A stretch of DNA of 64,000 nt from Fratercula arctica. Taxonomy: Eukaryota > Chordata > Aves > Charadriiformes > Alcidae. Numbering within the stretch: the stretch's first letter is position 1; each line of letters opens with the position of its first letter. The notes beneath the pieces were generated by a model, which was not told the DNA's origin, searched no databases, and saw only the letters and a program-made list of their open reading frames with translations. Both the position numbers and the translations under genes were made by a program. Shown here one piece after another: positions 13,893-26,488 of this stretch. Where the stretch lies: positions 25,191,352 through 25,255,351 of the forward strand of contig CANTUZ010000008.1 of the NCBI GenBank assembly GCA_947846985.1. The letters are read 5' to 3'.

Positions 13893-16800
13893 TTCTCCAG
13901 AGTGTGGGTAGCTTACCTCACCACAAACAAGAATAATGCCGTAACTATGGTTTTATTTGTATCATAATGTCATCTGCACTCAGGGGCTGGGACATTCAGG
14001 CTTTACTATGATATAGTTCGTGTGAGATTTTATTTTAAATGGAAGGTACTTTTTATGTTAACATCCCCAGGCATCATTTTTTAGCCTATACAGTGCAGTA
14101 GTTGTAAATTCTCACCGAATATATCATGCAGCTTCCGTTTTCTTGCAGTTTCTTGATGATTTGTGCCCTTGCAGTTGGTTCTGCCAAAGTGCATGAGCCC
14201 TGTGGCAGCCAGGAGTCTGGTGTGGCAGGAGGGGGTATCTGCCTGAGCGGCAGCTGCCAACACGGAAAGCAGGGGCAGCTCAAACTTTGAGGACAGTTGG
14301 GATTACCCCAGTAAGAAATTCATAAACCTTTCTGTGATCTTTCTTTGTCATTACATTTTAACAGTGACATGCAGCAGTAGCATAACACACACGTGCTTGT
14401 CACCATTTTACAACAGAAGGTGACTGTAAAACAGGTACAAAGGTCTTGCAACAATGCTGTATCCTGTGACAACCTGTTGCAACATGTGGCAAATTTGCTG
14501 CTTCTTTTTCCACTAACGTTCCAAGGTGCTGTTGTACATTCCTGCACTCCCACAGCAGCCACCCCCAGCAGGTCTTTCGCTTTCCAGCCCCCAGGTCCCA
14601 AATCCAGGCACCTTGCCACTTGGCTGTGTGTACGAAGGGTGTGTAAGAGAAAGCTGCAAAGCTATTTAAAAAGGAATGATCTTTTATTCTGTTTTGTGAG
14701 GTGGAACAAGTAAATATGCTTGTCTGTATTTTTTTCATAATTAATAACCTACAGGGTGCTTGGTTTGTATCGTACTGTTCTCCAAAATCCATGTCACGCC
14801 CAGGCAAATGTGCGTGCACGCACCCTCAGAAGGCTACTATAAGACGTTTTCTTGAGATCGCCCCAGGCTAAAAAGCAATAGGGCAGACACTGATAGAAAG
14901 CACCAAGAAAGATACCTCTTTTTTTGTTGTTTCTCTAAGGCAGTGACCTTGAATCATGAAAATGGAAGGAACTCCGCTTACTAAGAACAGACAGGTGGCA
15001 AGAAATAATTACTACAATTAATACAAATTAACATTTGTATTGAAATTTTGTGTACCAGTCAGTGAAATCTGTTAGTTTGTTGATAGCTTTTGCATTTCAA
15101 TGCCTGATTTAGCTCAGAATATAAACATTAACACCAGTACAGATCTTTGTAGATTGTACTCATGCAAATTTTTAGAGATGTTAACCATTACAAGAATGTT
15201 AATTAAATGCATCCTCAGAAATTTTTTCTACACTGTGCCTGTATTTAAGAGATGTCATTTTTTTCCTTCAGAAGTGCAGCCAAAAGTGTAGAAGATCAGA
15301 ATCTGGTGATCTGCACTATCTGGGTGTGAGTAGAGGACTAATGAATTAGCATCGTAAAGCTTCAAAAAGATTTATTATTTCACTCACTGATGGCACAATT
15401 CTGGATCCCAAAGGAATGCCAGTTAAGTTTCTGAGGGATAATGGTGAGTGTCATTTGATTGGTGAGAATCAAATTTGGGGTACATGACAATCTCTATAAA
15501 CTGTAATTCTTTGAATATTGCACTGGATCAGGACGAGGATTCTGCTCATATCTTTATATTGTATTTTTAGAAAGTATTCTCTCTTCTCTTATGTTGTAGT
15601 TTCCCATTTGCTTAACACAAAGATGACACTTGATAAAGGTCTCGGAGATCTCAAGATGGTATATGTAAAGCAATTAGTCATTTTGAAATTTCATTAGTCT
15701 TCCAAGGGAAAGTCTTTCCTCCACTTTCTGAGTAGTTCAAATTGTCATGGGTGATATCTTGGGAACTGGAAAAATAACAGTATGCAGTGGTTTTGTTCAC
15801 AACAGCAAAACATAAAGAGGCACAGTAAGGCAGCTTATGGGAAAGATAGTATAATAACAACAATGACCTCCTGACCTTTATAAATTAGGAAGTGCAATTT
15901 CTAAATCAAAAACAGCACCAGAAGCTCTGGGAATGGAAACAGGCTTAATTCTCTGTTGTGCAAAGGGCCCAAGATTTCCATAACAGCAGGTCACATATTC
16001 AGTCCTGTGTATGTGTCTGCTCATTTCATAAATTCCTGACAGATGTATTGTCTGCTGGCCTTGGGAACAAGCAGAGGCCAGTGAGAGAGATGTGGGGTGA
16101 GTGACTGGGGATTGGTACTCTTTCCATGCCAGTGAGATGCGGAGGTGCCCATGAGAGGGGGGGGTTGAATACTCCTCAGTTCCCAGGTCTCTTCACAGTT
16201 GAGACCCTCCTTCTCACGTACAGTGTCTACTGAATTGGCTGAACGTTGCCACTGTAGTAAACATTGTACTGCTGTCGTCAGGACAGAATGACCCAGACCA
16301 GATCTCTAATCTTAAAATAAATACTAATCAGATATAGCGGCACTCACTGAGAGATTCTTTCCACTGCTGCTTCTTTTAATTTTATGCGTGCAAGTTTTGT
16401 TCAATAGTGTAGGTCCTGGAGCTTGACTGATCTCTAGCAAGAGTTTTGTGGAATACCCCTGTGAGGACGGGGAGTTCAGCTGGGGCTGGGAAGGTGGAGA
16501 TATACACGTATTTTTGTTTAAAGGCATACTCTTAATTCTTTGGTCTCAAAATCATGCCTATGGTACTCTTCTGTAATCACAATACTAGCCTTGTAGTCTT
16601 GTTTTTCAGTATATTCACACCAGGCTATTCACTGTTCTACCATTTGAAAAAAGGGTGTTTAATACCTTTAAATATGGATTTAATCAATTGGAATAGACAT
16701 TTTTCTGAATTTTCCATGTGTGTAGAAAATGCTTTGCTGAGAAGAATACATTCTTACATGAAGGAGCAAGAAGATTTCACACATCAAAGTTATTTATTTA

Positions 16801-19800
16801 AAGAAAAAAAAAAGTTCTTATATTGTTCCAATAAAAAATATATTTAAAAATATATTTATTTCCATTTTTTCATGAGACACAATTGTTTGGAAAGGAGACA
16901 GAAAGCATCTTGTCTTTAGAAAACAGAGAGTAGATGGATCTCAAATGAGGCATAACAATGTTTTGATTCACAGAATACTTTAAATACAATTTATTAACGT
17001 AAGTGTTTCAAGTAAAAATATTAAAATAATTATATTATTCCCTCTCTTTGTGCCACAGAGTTTGCAGGGATGAAAAAGAATGAACGTGTGGTATTTTCAT
17101 TCTGTTTTCCAGATGATTCTTCCTAACTATTTAACTTGACTTGGTCACTAGAGTCTACCACAACTTTGTTGTTACTACTTTGGGGTGGTTTTGTGGTATC
17201 TTTCTATTCAGAGTATCTAACAGAACTTTCCCAGACTTACCTATCATAGCCCAAACAGTTCTTACTGACATACAGTTGATATATTTGAACTAGGCTTTTC
17301 TGTTCTGTAATATTAAAACAAGACCTGCAAGCCCAGGTTTAAAAGGAGTTCAGATCAGTAGTATAATGACAAATGTATTTATATTTTTTTTTAATATATC
17401 TTCTTTATCTGCCATTATACCTGATGATATTAGGACAGACTTTGAGGCTTTCAAATACCAGGTGATGAATTAATGTTCTTAGGACAGGATTCATCTTGAA
17501 AGGAAAGGTATTTTTAAAGCTGTCTTTGAAAAGCAGAACAGATCAACCCATTGCTAAATTAAGGTCCTGAGTTGTTCTTCTGTGCATGACATTGGACGGA
17601 TTAATTCCTAAGTCCTGCCACTTTCCAATAGCAGATGTATGATGGGCTCTATGACAATATACTAGAGTTAACAGCAGAGAGAAAAATGTGACAAACGGCC
17701 ATGGATGAGAAGAAATCCCATAAAATAGATGTCAGGAGAATCCTTGCAGCCAGCCTCCCAGGCCACCCACCCACCCACGCGAGCAGCAGCAGGGCTGGCC
17801 CCAACATGGTACACTTCCCCTCCTTCCAGAAAAACAGCTGGACACTGTTTCTCTGTTCTAGGAAATCAGTGCACTCTCTTGGACACGTGGAGCACTTACA
17901 GTCCAGAAGAGAACGTCATACCTGCCTCATACTGTCGGCCAGTAGAAACTGGTCTGACCCTACTCCTGAAGACTGCTATTTCTTTTTTTTTTTTTCAGAC
18001 AGGAGTTTCAGTTTTAATGGAAGAGTCTCGTATTGCCACATTCTCTGGCCTACTTGCACATTTCCAGTGACCTTCATTTGGAATAGTTTTTTTTCAAAAA
18101 GTCAATTGTTTTGCCTTGGTAATTTCTTTTGCTTCCAATCATGTTAATAATGAACAGATCAAGAGTTAAAATATTTAATCCTGTGTTCTTCTGTTTTCTG
18201 TTTTTTTCTAAAGGATGAGTCATATGAGTGCGGATGGCCTTTTGTTATTCTTTAGTAAACTCAAACAAGAATATTTATTCCCTCATTAGAAAAACAATAA
18301 ATCAGCAAACAGAAAAATGTGAAACAATAATTTAAAAAAAAAAATCTTGGCTATATCTTACAGTTATTGTTCTTATTTTATTTTAAAAAGACAAAAAAAA
18401 AAGAAAAAAGAAAAGTGTTCATAAAATGTGCTGGATTGATAATGCTGAAGCCTAAAACCTGGAACCTTTCTATGCTGAGATCCCATATGAACCAATAGCT
18501 GAAGTACAGGACACTTGAGCCCTTCTGGGAACTACATGTGCTGCCTGCAGCAACAGTGATTTGAGCAGAGACAACAGGGACAGCAACCGGTCCCAGAGTA
18601 GAGCCAACAGTGATTGATTTGCATGATGCACCCCTACTTTTTACACAAACACCATGGTAGAAGGCATAACCTACTTTTTACAATAATTCGTTCTCGCACT
18701 GCTCTTCTGATGGATATAAGAAGGTTTTGTTACTTAGAGATATAGCAAAACATGATTTCATTGTGATTGTGTAAAAATAAACACAGACACGAATTCACAA
18801 CCAAGTTTATTCTTAAATTTATAAGTATTTTCTGACATTTAATGTTATTTTGATGTCCCAACAACCAGGAGTTATAGAGCACAAAAGCCTTTACAAGACA
18901 CTCTCCTACCACATAGTCTTGTAGACATTTCATTAAGTACTTCCTTAGTTGGATAGGGCTGTGGTATTTCTTTAAAAAGTGAAGGTCTGGGGTTTTTTCA
19001 GTTGTACAGTGGAAATCTGAACTAGAGACAAGAAGAAAGGATTCCTTGCAAAATAATTTTGACACCTCGGTGAAAAGGAGGAGCATCCTCACCAAGGCAT
19101 TGGGCCAATGTTCTAAATTAACAGAGTCCATCATTGGCTACAAGAGTAGGTGCATATTCAGTACAGAAAAACCACGCCCTGGACCTAGATTTTTAATTCC
19201 CCAGCATTCGGTACACCCAAAGGTCATTAAACTAGTTTGGCTTGTGTCCCTCCTGCTGTGAAGACAAAATGCTGTGGGTGCTGTCTGCTTCACCCGTATG
19301 CAGTCATAATGTTGGCTCTGCCTTAAGAGCCTTCACAGCTGTGCTGTAACACAGTTAGTTCCCAACATGACTCAGATGAAGGATTTTATTTAATCTGCAC
19401 AGGACTTTTGGAAAAGAAAAAGGAATTTTCGTTTGTGAAAACCATTGAAGCTGTACGAAGCTGAAAACAGAGTGCATGTGAACAAGAGTCTGCATCTCAA
19501 AAGCTGATCTCCCATTGTCTTAGGAAATAATTTCAGTGAAAATGGAAAGATGGGAGAAGATTGAAACAATTTCATTGACTTGGCCACCTTAATTCCTGTA
19601 ATTATCCACTGAGACATCAGTCATAATTTGCATTGCTTCTAGCTCATAAACAGGAATGTTTAAAGAAGTGCATAGATTTTTTGTTTAGTGGCTCTAGATT
19701 CAGCTTTTCTTGTAGGCTTAATGTTTTTCAAAAGTGGGCTTTAAGAGAAAACAATGTCGTAGATGCATCTTAGCAGTGTGTGTTGGTTCACTAAGTACAA

Positions 19801-22800
19801 TTGGGGCAAAAAAAAAAAGTTTCTTTACAGTTACCTAAGTGCAGGCTTTTTTCTTTTTCTTTCCCCCCTGTCCATTTGGTCACTATTTGCACTATTTGCA
19901 GTGGTTTATGTCTCTGAAACTACACACTCCTTTTTAAATTCTGGGATTATTTACTACCATTAAAATCCACACAGAACAAAGAATAAATATCTTGTTCCTA
20001 ACACAGGGGTAATAACAGTGAAAAAAACTGAAGATTTTCAGTACAGATTAAGCTCTCTTGGAATCAAGGGATAGCTGCCAGCTTGTTCTACAGGTCAGAA
20101 CTTCAGGAACTTTCAGAGTAACACTTAGATCATTTGCTTAAGGACTGAGCTTTTGGGGACATGGACATGAGGTCGCTTGATAAACATGTAGGAGCGTGTC
20201 TCTCATTTGTCTTTCTGAGACAGAATGTCACTAGCCACAAGATTCGAGCATACAAAAATAATCCCAAATTGCAAGAGCAGCATGAATACTCCAGTCACCT
20301 GACATAGAGGCTGGTCAATAGTTTTTGTCTACACGTCTTTCATGGTATCTACAGAAAACTGCAAATACTTTCAATAACTTTTACAAGTAATTATTCCAAT
20401 TGTTCCCATGCAAAAATACTCTGATTCTGATATGAGTACCTTCTCCCAGTTTGGTCCAGATGGCAAGACATTACATCCCTGGGAAGGTGAGTATTAACCA
20501 AGAGCTTCTTACTAAATACTCACTCACAAAACTACCTGCAAGACCCAAAAATCAAGACAGCTGGGTTTCTAGGGGACCTGTTTCTGTGCAGAGGGTATGA
20601 AAAGGAAGCCCTTGATCATAAAGGCCAGGTAATTAAAACAAAACAAAATGGTGAATGCCCAGTCAAAAGAAATTGACTCATGATGGTAAATGGCAATTGC
20701 CTCGTGGTTTTACACTAGAATTTTAAAATCAATTCTATAACCACTGTTATGCGAAGGTAGCACTAATGAGAAATTCCAGTGTAGCTGAGCATTGGCATTT
20801 GTTATTTGCTGAACCACAGCAAATATACTGCAGGACCCAAGGACGATGGGGTCCAGAGGTTACTTTGGTTTTTATGGGTTGCAATCATTAAGTGATATTG
20901 GTTATGCTTCTATACAGGAACCTCAGGATTCCTTTCTGTACAAATTTAAGCACATAGATTGATACTCCAATGCCTATGGGAAATCGTACGTGTAATGGAT
21001 AAATCTGGGCTCATAATCTAGTTAGAGACTAGTTTAATACCCAAGGTGAACAATCAAGAACTGTTCTTAGAGTTTAAATTTTACTTGAACAATCAAGTGT
21101 TCTGTAAAAACTGAAGAGAAGTGTTAGTGAAAATAAGGGAATCACTAAGGGTGTTCTCTTTTTTTGAAAGGGTAAACTCAAGAAATACAGAAAAATGTTT
21201 ATTGTGGTCAAATGGGCTGAAAAATTTGCAGAATTCAATATGAAAGTGCCTGTTAATCAAAGATCGTGATGAAATTTCTCTTATTTTTTCCTTGGCTATT
21301 TAAATGTGAACACTTACTGTGTAATACTCATTAAGTTTTATGTAAATTAATTACTGTGATGAACATGTAGTCATTAATACAGAAAAGAGAGCGGCAATAA
21401 AAAACTGATTTGCATGTGATTTTGGTAAACAATTAATTTAGTTTAATTCTCATTCCATAGCTGAGAATGGTTGAGATCCAGTGGTTTGGTCTGTTTGTAG
21501 ATTTCTGTTGAAAAGATCCAAACAAATAAATCCAGGTATTGTTAGATGTTGTGGTTCTAATTTATGTCCTGACCATAGCTCTAAAAGAGAAGAGAACCTT
21601 GTAGGCTTGTGCACAAAAATTTGAAGCATTTTGTCTTACATTTTAGGATAGCTCAACAGGAGGCGGTTAATTGTTTGTTGATTGTAACTACTTGAAGCTT
21701 ATAAAACAAATAACCTAACCTGTTCAGTAATAGGATACTGGATATGAAATCCCAAAGATGCATGATATAATTCTGCCACATCAACACAGACAATGTGGAA
21801 AACTGGGCGGTGTTTAATTCATGCAAAAAAGTGGTGTGTAATTCATTTGAAATGTATCAAACCATTCATACCTTAGGAGTCTCTAAGACACAGAAGAGAC
21901 CCTCAGGGTATGTTGAAAGTGGCATATTTAAGATCTCGTCATACTTACTTCAACTTCTTCCACCTCAGGTGACCCCAGCAGAAAAGGACTTTCCAGTTTA
22001 AGTGCAAATGTATTTCAGAAAAATAGGTTTTGAAATGAGACCCAATACCTATCAGGTTAAAAGGTAACCTCAAGCTGCTCTTATTTTGTTATGCATACAG
22101 AGATATGGATCCCTTTTTTGGGATGGCAGTTCATGACATTAATGAATTATTGATAGGAGGGATGGTTCCCTGGGTCACTGTAATCTCAGCAACACTTAAG
22201 AACAAATGAATGAGCACTCCTGCAGTTAATGACCTGGTTCAAATTAATCGACTGAGAGTAGCAATTAGTTCGGTCATTGTTTTAGCAGCGAGGCACACTG
22301 TGACAGCTTTCTGCATTCACTTTGGAGTCTCCCAAACTTGTACTTAAAGCTACATTCCCAGCAAAAAAAAAAACTGCTTAAGCCTTCTTATTTGGAAAAT
22401 AAGTTTGTGTGTTCTGATCCTATTCTCAGTAAAGTTTTGCATGGAATAAATAAAGAATTAGGTTCAGAAGAGATTAGTAGTCTCAAAATATCCTTTTTTT
22501 GTGTGTGTGTCCTTGTTTGAGGAGCAAACAATAAAGAAAAAGGTGGTACTTGTTCTCCATTCCTTTCAAATGTTGTAATGACAACATCAAACTGAATTAT
22601 TTGAAAAGTTTTAGTTTGGGAGATTGGTGCTTCTGATTTGGGATCTTGTTTTCTTCATCATTTTTATGTTTGCCTTCTCCTCAGGTCACACAAAATCATG
22701 GTGTGAGGCAGAGGCGGTGAGAAAAGCACTGGAACACAAGTTCAGACCTCCCTTTCATTAACTCTGCATTAGCTCATCAGCAGAAATACCCAGGTTTGCT

Positions 22801-23186
22801 CCTCCATTTCTGGGATTCTTTCAGTTTGTGCGGCCACATCAGGTAGTTACCTATTATCTTTGTTAGGGAACACTGAGAATTAAAAATCCTCTTTGGGCTG
22901 TACCCATTGACTGCTAATTAACATGAAAAAATGCTTTACCACAGAGACTTTACCACAGGACTTCTTTTTTCACATGCATATATCTCACATACAGCTCACA
23001 CTAACTATTCATATACAGTCTCACTGTGCATTTCGTACGCACACGAAAGTTCCAGATGTGCTGTGTATCTTGTTTAGTTGACTTTATTCTTCTGTAAAGC
23101 CAAGAGAAATATTAATCATTCATTTACTGTTAGGGGATGGGTCTTCTTCTCATGTTTCAGTAAAGGGGGTGGAAAAGAAAAGTAAG

Positions 23187-23191
23187 CCAAT
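23187..23191 (+). promoter_or_regulatory. COL3A1: CCAAT motif in the COL3A1 core promoter
   Basis: CCAAT on the plus strand lies about 9 bp before the TATA-like box and about 43 bp before the inferred start. That is closer than the usual -60 to -100 position, so its use by NF-Y is uncertain. A purine-rich stretch (GGGGGTGGAAAAGAAAAG) precedes it at about 23165-23182. Confidence 0.4.
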
Positions 23192-23199
23192 TTTTTTCC

Positions 23200-23207
23200 T
23201 ATTTAAG
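23200..23207 (+). promoter_or_regulatory. COL3A1: TATA-like box of COL3A1
   Basis: TATTTAAG lies 30 bp before the inferred transcription start near 23230, the standard spacing. The start was placed by likeness of the downstream text (GGCTGAGTT..., CCGGTGCTG, AAGGGCAGGGAACAAC) to the 5' end of human COL3A1 mRNA as I remember it. The element itself is seen directly; the start position is inference. Confidence 0.7.
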
Positions 23208-23229
23208 GCCAAAGCTGAGGAATGTTTGT

Positions 23230-23360
23230 GGCTGAGTTCTGTACATGGCCCGGTGCTGGAAGGGCAGGGAACAACCGATGTTTCTATTCTGAATAGATTT
23301 CCCCCCACCCCCCCCCAATTTTTATTTTTGCACAGAGAGTCTCATGTCTAATATTTAGAC
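23230..23360 (+). other. COL3A1: COL3A1 5' untranslated leader (start inferred)
   Basis: The leader is about 131 nt. It contains a block close to the human COL3A1 leader (CCGGTGCTG, AAGGGCAGGGAACAAC), a C-run (about 23301-23317) followed by T-rich sequence, then GCACAGAGAGTCTCATGTCT leading into the start-codon stem-loop. Two upstream ATGs (23245 and 23344) precede the start codon at 23361. The exact 5' end would need cap-site data. Confidence 0.7.
23245..23292 (+). promoter_or_regulatory. Upstream ORF 1 in the COL3A1 leader (15 codons)
   Basis: ATG at 23245 opens a frame that ends at TGA 23290-23292; the peptide would be MARCWKGREQPMFLF. If the start site near 23230 is right, this ATG lies only about 15 nt from the cap and may often be skipped. 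As I recall, human COL3A1 also has an upstream ATG here, in a different frame. Confidence 0.5.
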
Positions 23361-23368
23361 ATGATGAG
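23341..23368 (+). promoter_or_regulatory. COL3A1: Collagen 5' stem-loop around the start codon (LARP6-type)
   Basis: CTCAT (23341-23345) pairs with ATGAG (23364-23368) and GTCT (23346-23349) with AGAC (23357-23360). This leaves a 7-nt loop and a bulged ATG (23361-23363), which is the first start codon. A bulged stem-loop around the start codon is established for COL1A1, COL1A2 and COL3A1 mRNAs, where LARP6 binds and couples translation of the chains. It contains a minimal upstream ORF, ATG TCT AAT ATT TAG (23344-23358), ending 2 nt before the true start. Confidence 0.88.
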
Positions 23369-23439
23369 CTTTGTGCAAAAAGTAACTTTGCTCATTCTTG
23401 CCGTGTTTCAACCCTCAGTTATTTTGGCACAACAAGACG
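23361..23439 (+). CDS. COL3A1: COL3A1 exon 1, signal peptide
   Basis: Codes residues 1-26 plus the first base of codon 27. It begins MMSFVQK, the same as mammalian COL3A1, continues with a hydrophobic core (VTLLILAVF) and ends VILA|QQD, with cleavage expected after residue 23. Two in-frame ATGs stand in tandem (23361, 23364); the first is the annotated start in mammals. The donor is G|GTGAGT at 23440 and the intron is phase 1. Confidence 0.96.
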
Positions 23440-25004
23440 GTGAGTAATTCAAGCTTCTTATGATTTAATGTTTTTATTTTATTTTTATTTTCACCAATGA
23501 TTTTAATAGCTTGTAAGAAACATGCATTCGCAGATCTCACCAGAACACTTTTCCTTCACTAATTCAGCAGAGTCAGATATTTAATGCTGAAGCTGAAAGC
23601 TGCAGGAGTTTGCATTACCGTCCCAAATGTTTCTCTTCGCTTTGCTCTCTTCTGTGGTTAAAAGGACTGTACAGGGCTGTCTGCCTTAGCTGCATTTGTT
23701 CTTGTTCTTACTTGTTTTCCTATTGCAGACACTGGAAAGTTTTAAGACTATTCTGTTAACTCTTAGAATAACATTTTAACTGTTAGCTCTGTGCTGCCTG
23801 GAAGTCATTTGTCACAAGCAATAAGTCTTTGCTTCCAGCTTTTTTATTTGGAATTCTCCTTTGCATTTGTATGTTCTCCACTGGCAGCATGGAGGTTTGT
23901 TTAAACAATTTGCATGCAGAAAACAGCCTTAAAATTCTAACCAGTTTTGATGAAACAGTTTTTAAGAGCAATATATGAAAATATGTCAACTTACGGGATT
24001 TCTACTTTGACATAAAGCAGGAGAGTAAATTAATTCCCTCAGCTGAAATAGTTTGAATTGTGCATCTGCAGGCTGTTTCGGTCCCTCATGAGACTAATTA
24101 GCAGCTGATGGTATCTAGGAGTCCATGCGATTTATGTGTGTGCATGTTTACGGAGAGCAAGAACACCAAAAACCAAATGAACATGGAATTTAGGGGAGGG
24201 GGGGGAATACTTTGTAAACAATATTTCAACTTAGAGTGAAGACAATCGTGGTATGAGTATTTAAGTTAAACAGATGACATTCCACAAGAACAGCTGACCT
24301 TTTTTGGATGTACTCAGTTCCTGCTTGCCAGACTTTGTAAGCCAGACCTTCCTTAAGATAAAACATTTTTCTTTCTTGCAAACATAAAAGATCTGCAATG
24401 TATTTATTCCTATGTTGAGGCAACAAATAACTTTACAAATAAGTTGATAAGCAGCAGCCAAATAAACTGTAGTGCAGTAAAGGAGAGCCAAATGCCTTTA
24501 AAACCACACCCTACCCTAGCCTGTATGATACAAATCATGAAAATGATTATGTTAGCTATTTCATGGCAAATCTGTCTGCCTCAGCATACCTGGAAAGGCA
24601 CCCCTGCCAAGGGGGTGACTGTGAGTCCATCAGCAGGCTGTTGGCAGCGGAGCAGCTGGAGCTCAGGAGGCTCTGTGCATGAGCAAATCAGGTAACATCA
24701 TCTGCAACCACAGCGTGCCCAAATACCAGCCTCCCTCACCAAGCACAGACACAGGCAAAGCCTTATAAAGTATCTTTAAAAAAACCCAACGCATATAAAA
24801 ATGTTATGTAGACGACAAACGTAATATACTGTGAACTGATGCTTTTCTGTTTCTGCTTTTCCAGTATATAAACTGTGTCTTCAGTAATCCTCTGTGAAGA
24901 AAATATCATAAAATTTGAGCGAATGTATGCTGTGAGTTTTCTCTGCTTACAGCAGCATATAATATACATATTGGACATATTTAATATGCATTATGTATAT
25001 TTAA

Positions 25005-25026
25005 ATATATATATATATATATATAT
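25005..25026. repeat. (AT)11 microsatellite
   Basis: Twenty-two bases of perfect AT dinucleotide within a wider AT-rich stretch (24958-25026) in intron 1. Confidence 0.9.
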
Positions 25027-26468
25027 CTTCAGAGGGATAAGGACTAAGGGACCATCCAATATAAAAAGGAGGAACATCAGTTTTATTTCTCCCAATAAAC
25101 AAATCCCTCCCTGAGCACCAGGTTTCTTTCCCTCAATCTGGTGATAGCCCTGGACATTTCTGAGGTGCAACACATATTTAACTCAGGAAATGGTAAATTT
25201 TGCGTAGAAGAACAATATACAAATGAAGTGTGAGGGAGTATTCTCATTTCTCTGCCACATTCCTGTTTCACGGTGTAGTAACATTTCCTTACTGGGCTAA
25301 CTTCCATACTACTTACAGGGAAGAGGTTACACAGAGAGACTGATAAAGCACTAGTTATCCCTTAAAATATAGGATCCTGTCCTCTCTTTGGAATGTTCCT
25401 TTCCACATATTTGAATATGCTTTTCTCACAGAAAATAATAATTGGAGTTGATTATTAGCATCACTAATTCATGTGCAGGGCAGCGATGGACTGGGAAGCC
25501 AAATTTTCCACGATTCAAAAGAGAATTTCCAGACATGCTAAATGGCTCTCTCTTGTCAAGAAAAATGTTTATATGGTTAGTATCAAATGTAAGTCAATAT
25601 AAAATTTTCCTTCGGAAAACTTGCCAGGAGACAAGACTTGGCAAAATATTAAGGAATCTGCTAAGTATACACTAAGTTTAGGATAGTCAGACGTACCTCT
25701 GGACTATATGTTTCTTTGTCTTGCTAGGAACAGCTAGGAATGGAGACTTGACTACAGTCTCAGGTTGAACTTCTTCAAAAGCTCAGGATCTGGATATTGT
25801 GGAACAAGGAATTTTCTGTGACTGCCATGAACAAAAGCTGTATATCCTGGTAACCCACTGGGATGCTTTTAGCCTGCAAATGAAATCACCTTTACACAAT
25901 TCAGGTTTTCTGATGTGCGTCAAGTTAGTATAAGGCGTTTGCAAGCCCTCACCATATTCAAGATAAAATGCTTCCTGGTGGCTAACAGGTCATGAAGCTG
26001 GTGCTTCAGACATGACAGATGATTCTGTTTCCAGAAATGTGTATTTGGTTCCACCATTTGAAGGCACCTTTATATCCTGAATATTAAACTACAAAAAAGT
26101 ATAAGAACTTTGAATCCTTCTTTGGGAAGTAAATCCATCCTCTAAGCAGCCAGCATGATTTGTGCAAGCATTCGCTGGCCATATGGCCTACATTCATACA
26201 ATTTATCTTGAGTTTGTAGAGTCTATCTAGACAGCTACTTCCAGAAGACAGCATAAATTTTAGCTAGACAGACTGGGGATATTTGGCAGTTCCCACTGAC
26301 TAAAAAGGAAGCATGTGCACAGCCCTGCTCACATCAGTGCCAAAAGGGAGCTCAGATGAATTTGGGCCTGTCTCAGCTGCATCTGAGATGGGTAAGGGAC
26401 ATCTCAACCACCTGGACTATGACACTTCTTATATGCACACCCAGTAGTCCTTGAGGTACTTCACTGAG

Positions 26469-26488
26469 GTCAATGGGAAAACTCTACT
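26469..26488 (+). repeat. Probable ancient interspersed repeat fragment (TCAATGGGA core), copy 1
   Basis: The 20-mer here matches the one at 44262-44281 at 17 of 20 positions. The surrounding text (CACTGAGGTCAATGGGAAAA) resembles an old amniote repeat whose core is GAAGTCAATGGGA...TTGACTTCAATGG. Only a short core is recognisable, so the repeat family is not named. Confidence 0.4.

Larger units (their letters stand above)
7803..23160. other. Upstream intergenic DNA, no gene recognised
   Basis: AT-rich non-coding sequence with a few GC-richer patches (about 10980-11180, 14140-14290, 14520-14640, 17700-17960). Open frames in these patches (up to 148 codons at 17701-18147) look like chance frames: no domain, signal peptide or recognisable similarity. 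Short low-complexity runs occur, for example an A-rich run near 18330-18415 and G-runs near 16158. The last part, directly before the promoter, may carry COL3A1 control elements, but I cannot point to any with confidence. Confidence 0.7.

Noticed and set aside
14393..14819. Overlapping open frames on both strands (106 and 139 codons)
   Set aside because: Opposite-strand frames over the same GC-richer patch with no recognisable protein; I treat both as chance.
17701..18147. 148-codon open frame upstream of COL3A1
   Set aside because: Low-complexity Phe/Ser-rich C-terminal part from a T-run, no recognisable family, overlapped by another frame.
1..23160. Possible exons of the neighbouring gene (GULP1 in mammals)
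   Set aside because: I looked for coding segments with splice signals in a recognisable frame and found none.
26178..26190. GGCCTACAT, a 9-mer shared with miR-1245, the known intronic microRNA of mammalian COL3A1
   Set aside because: Only nine bases match what I recall, and no complementary arm lies nearby; expected by chance in 64 kb.
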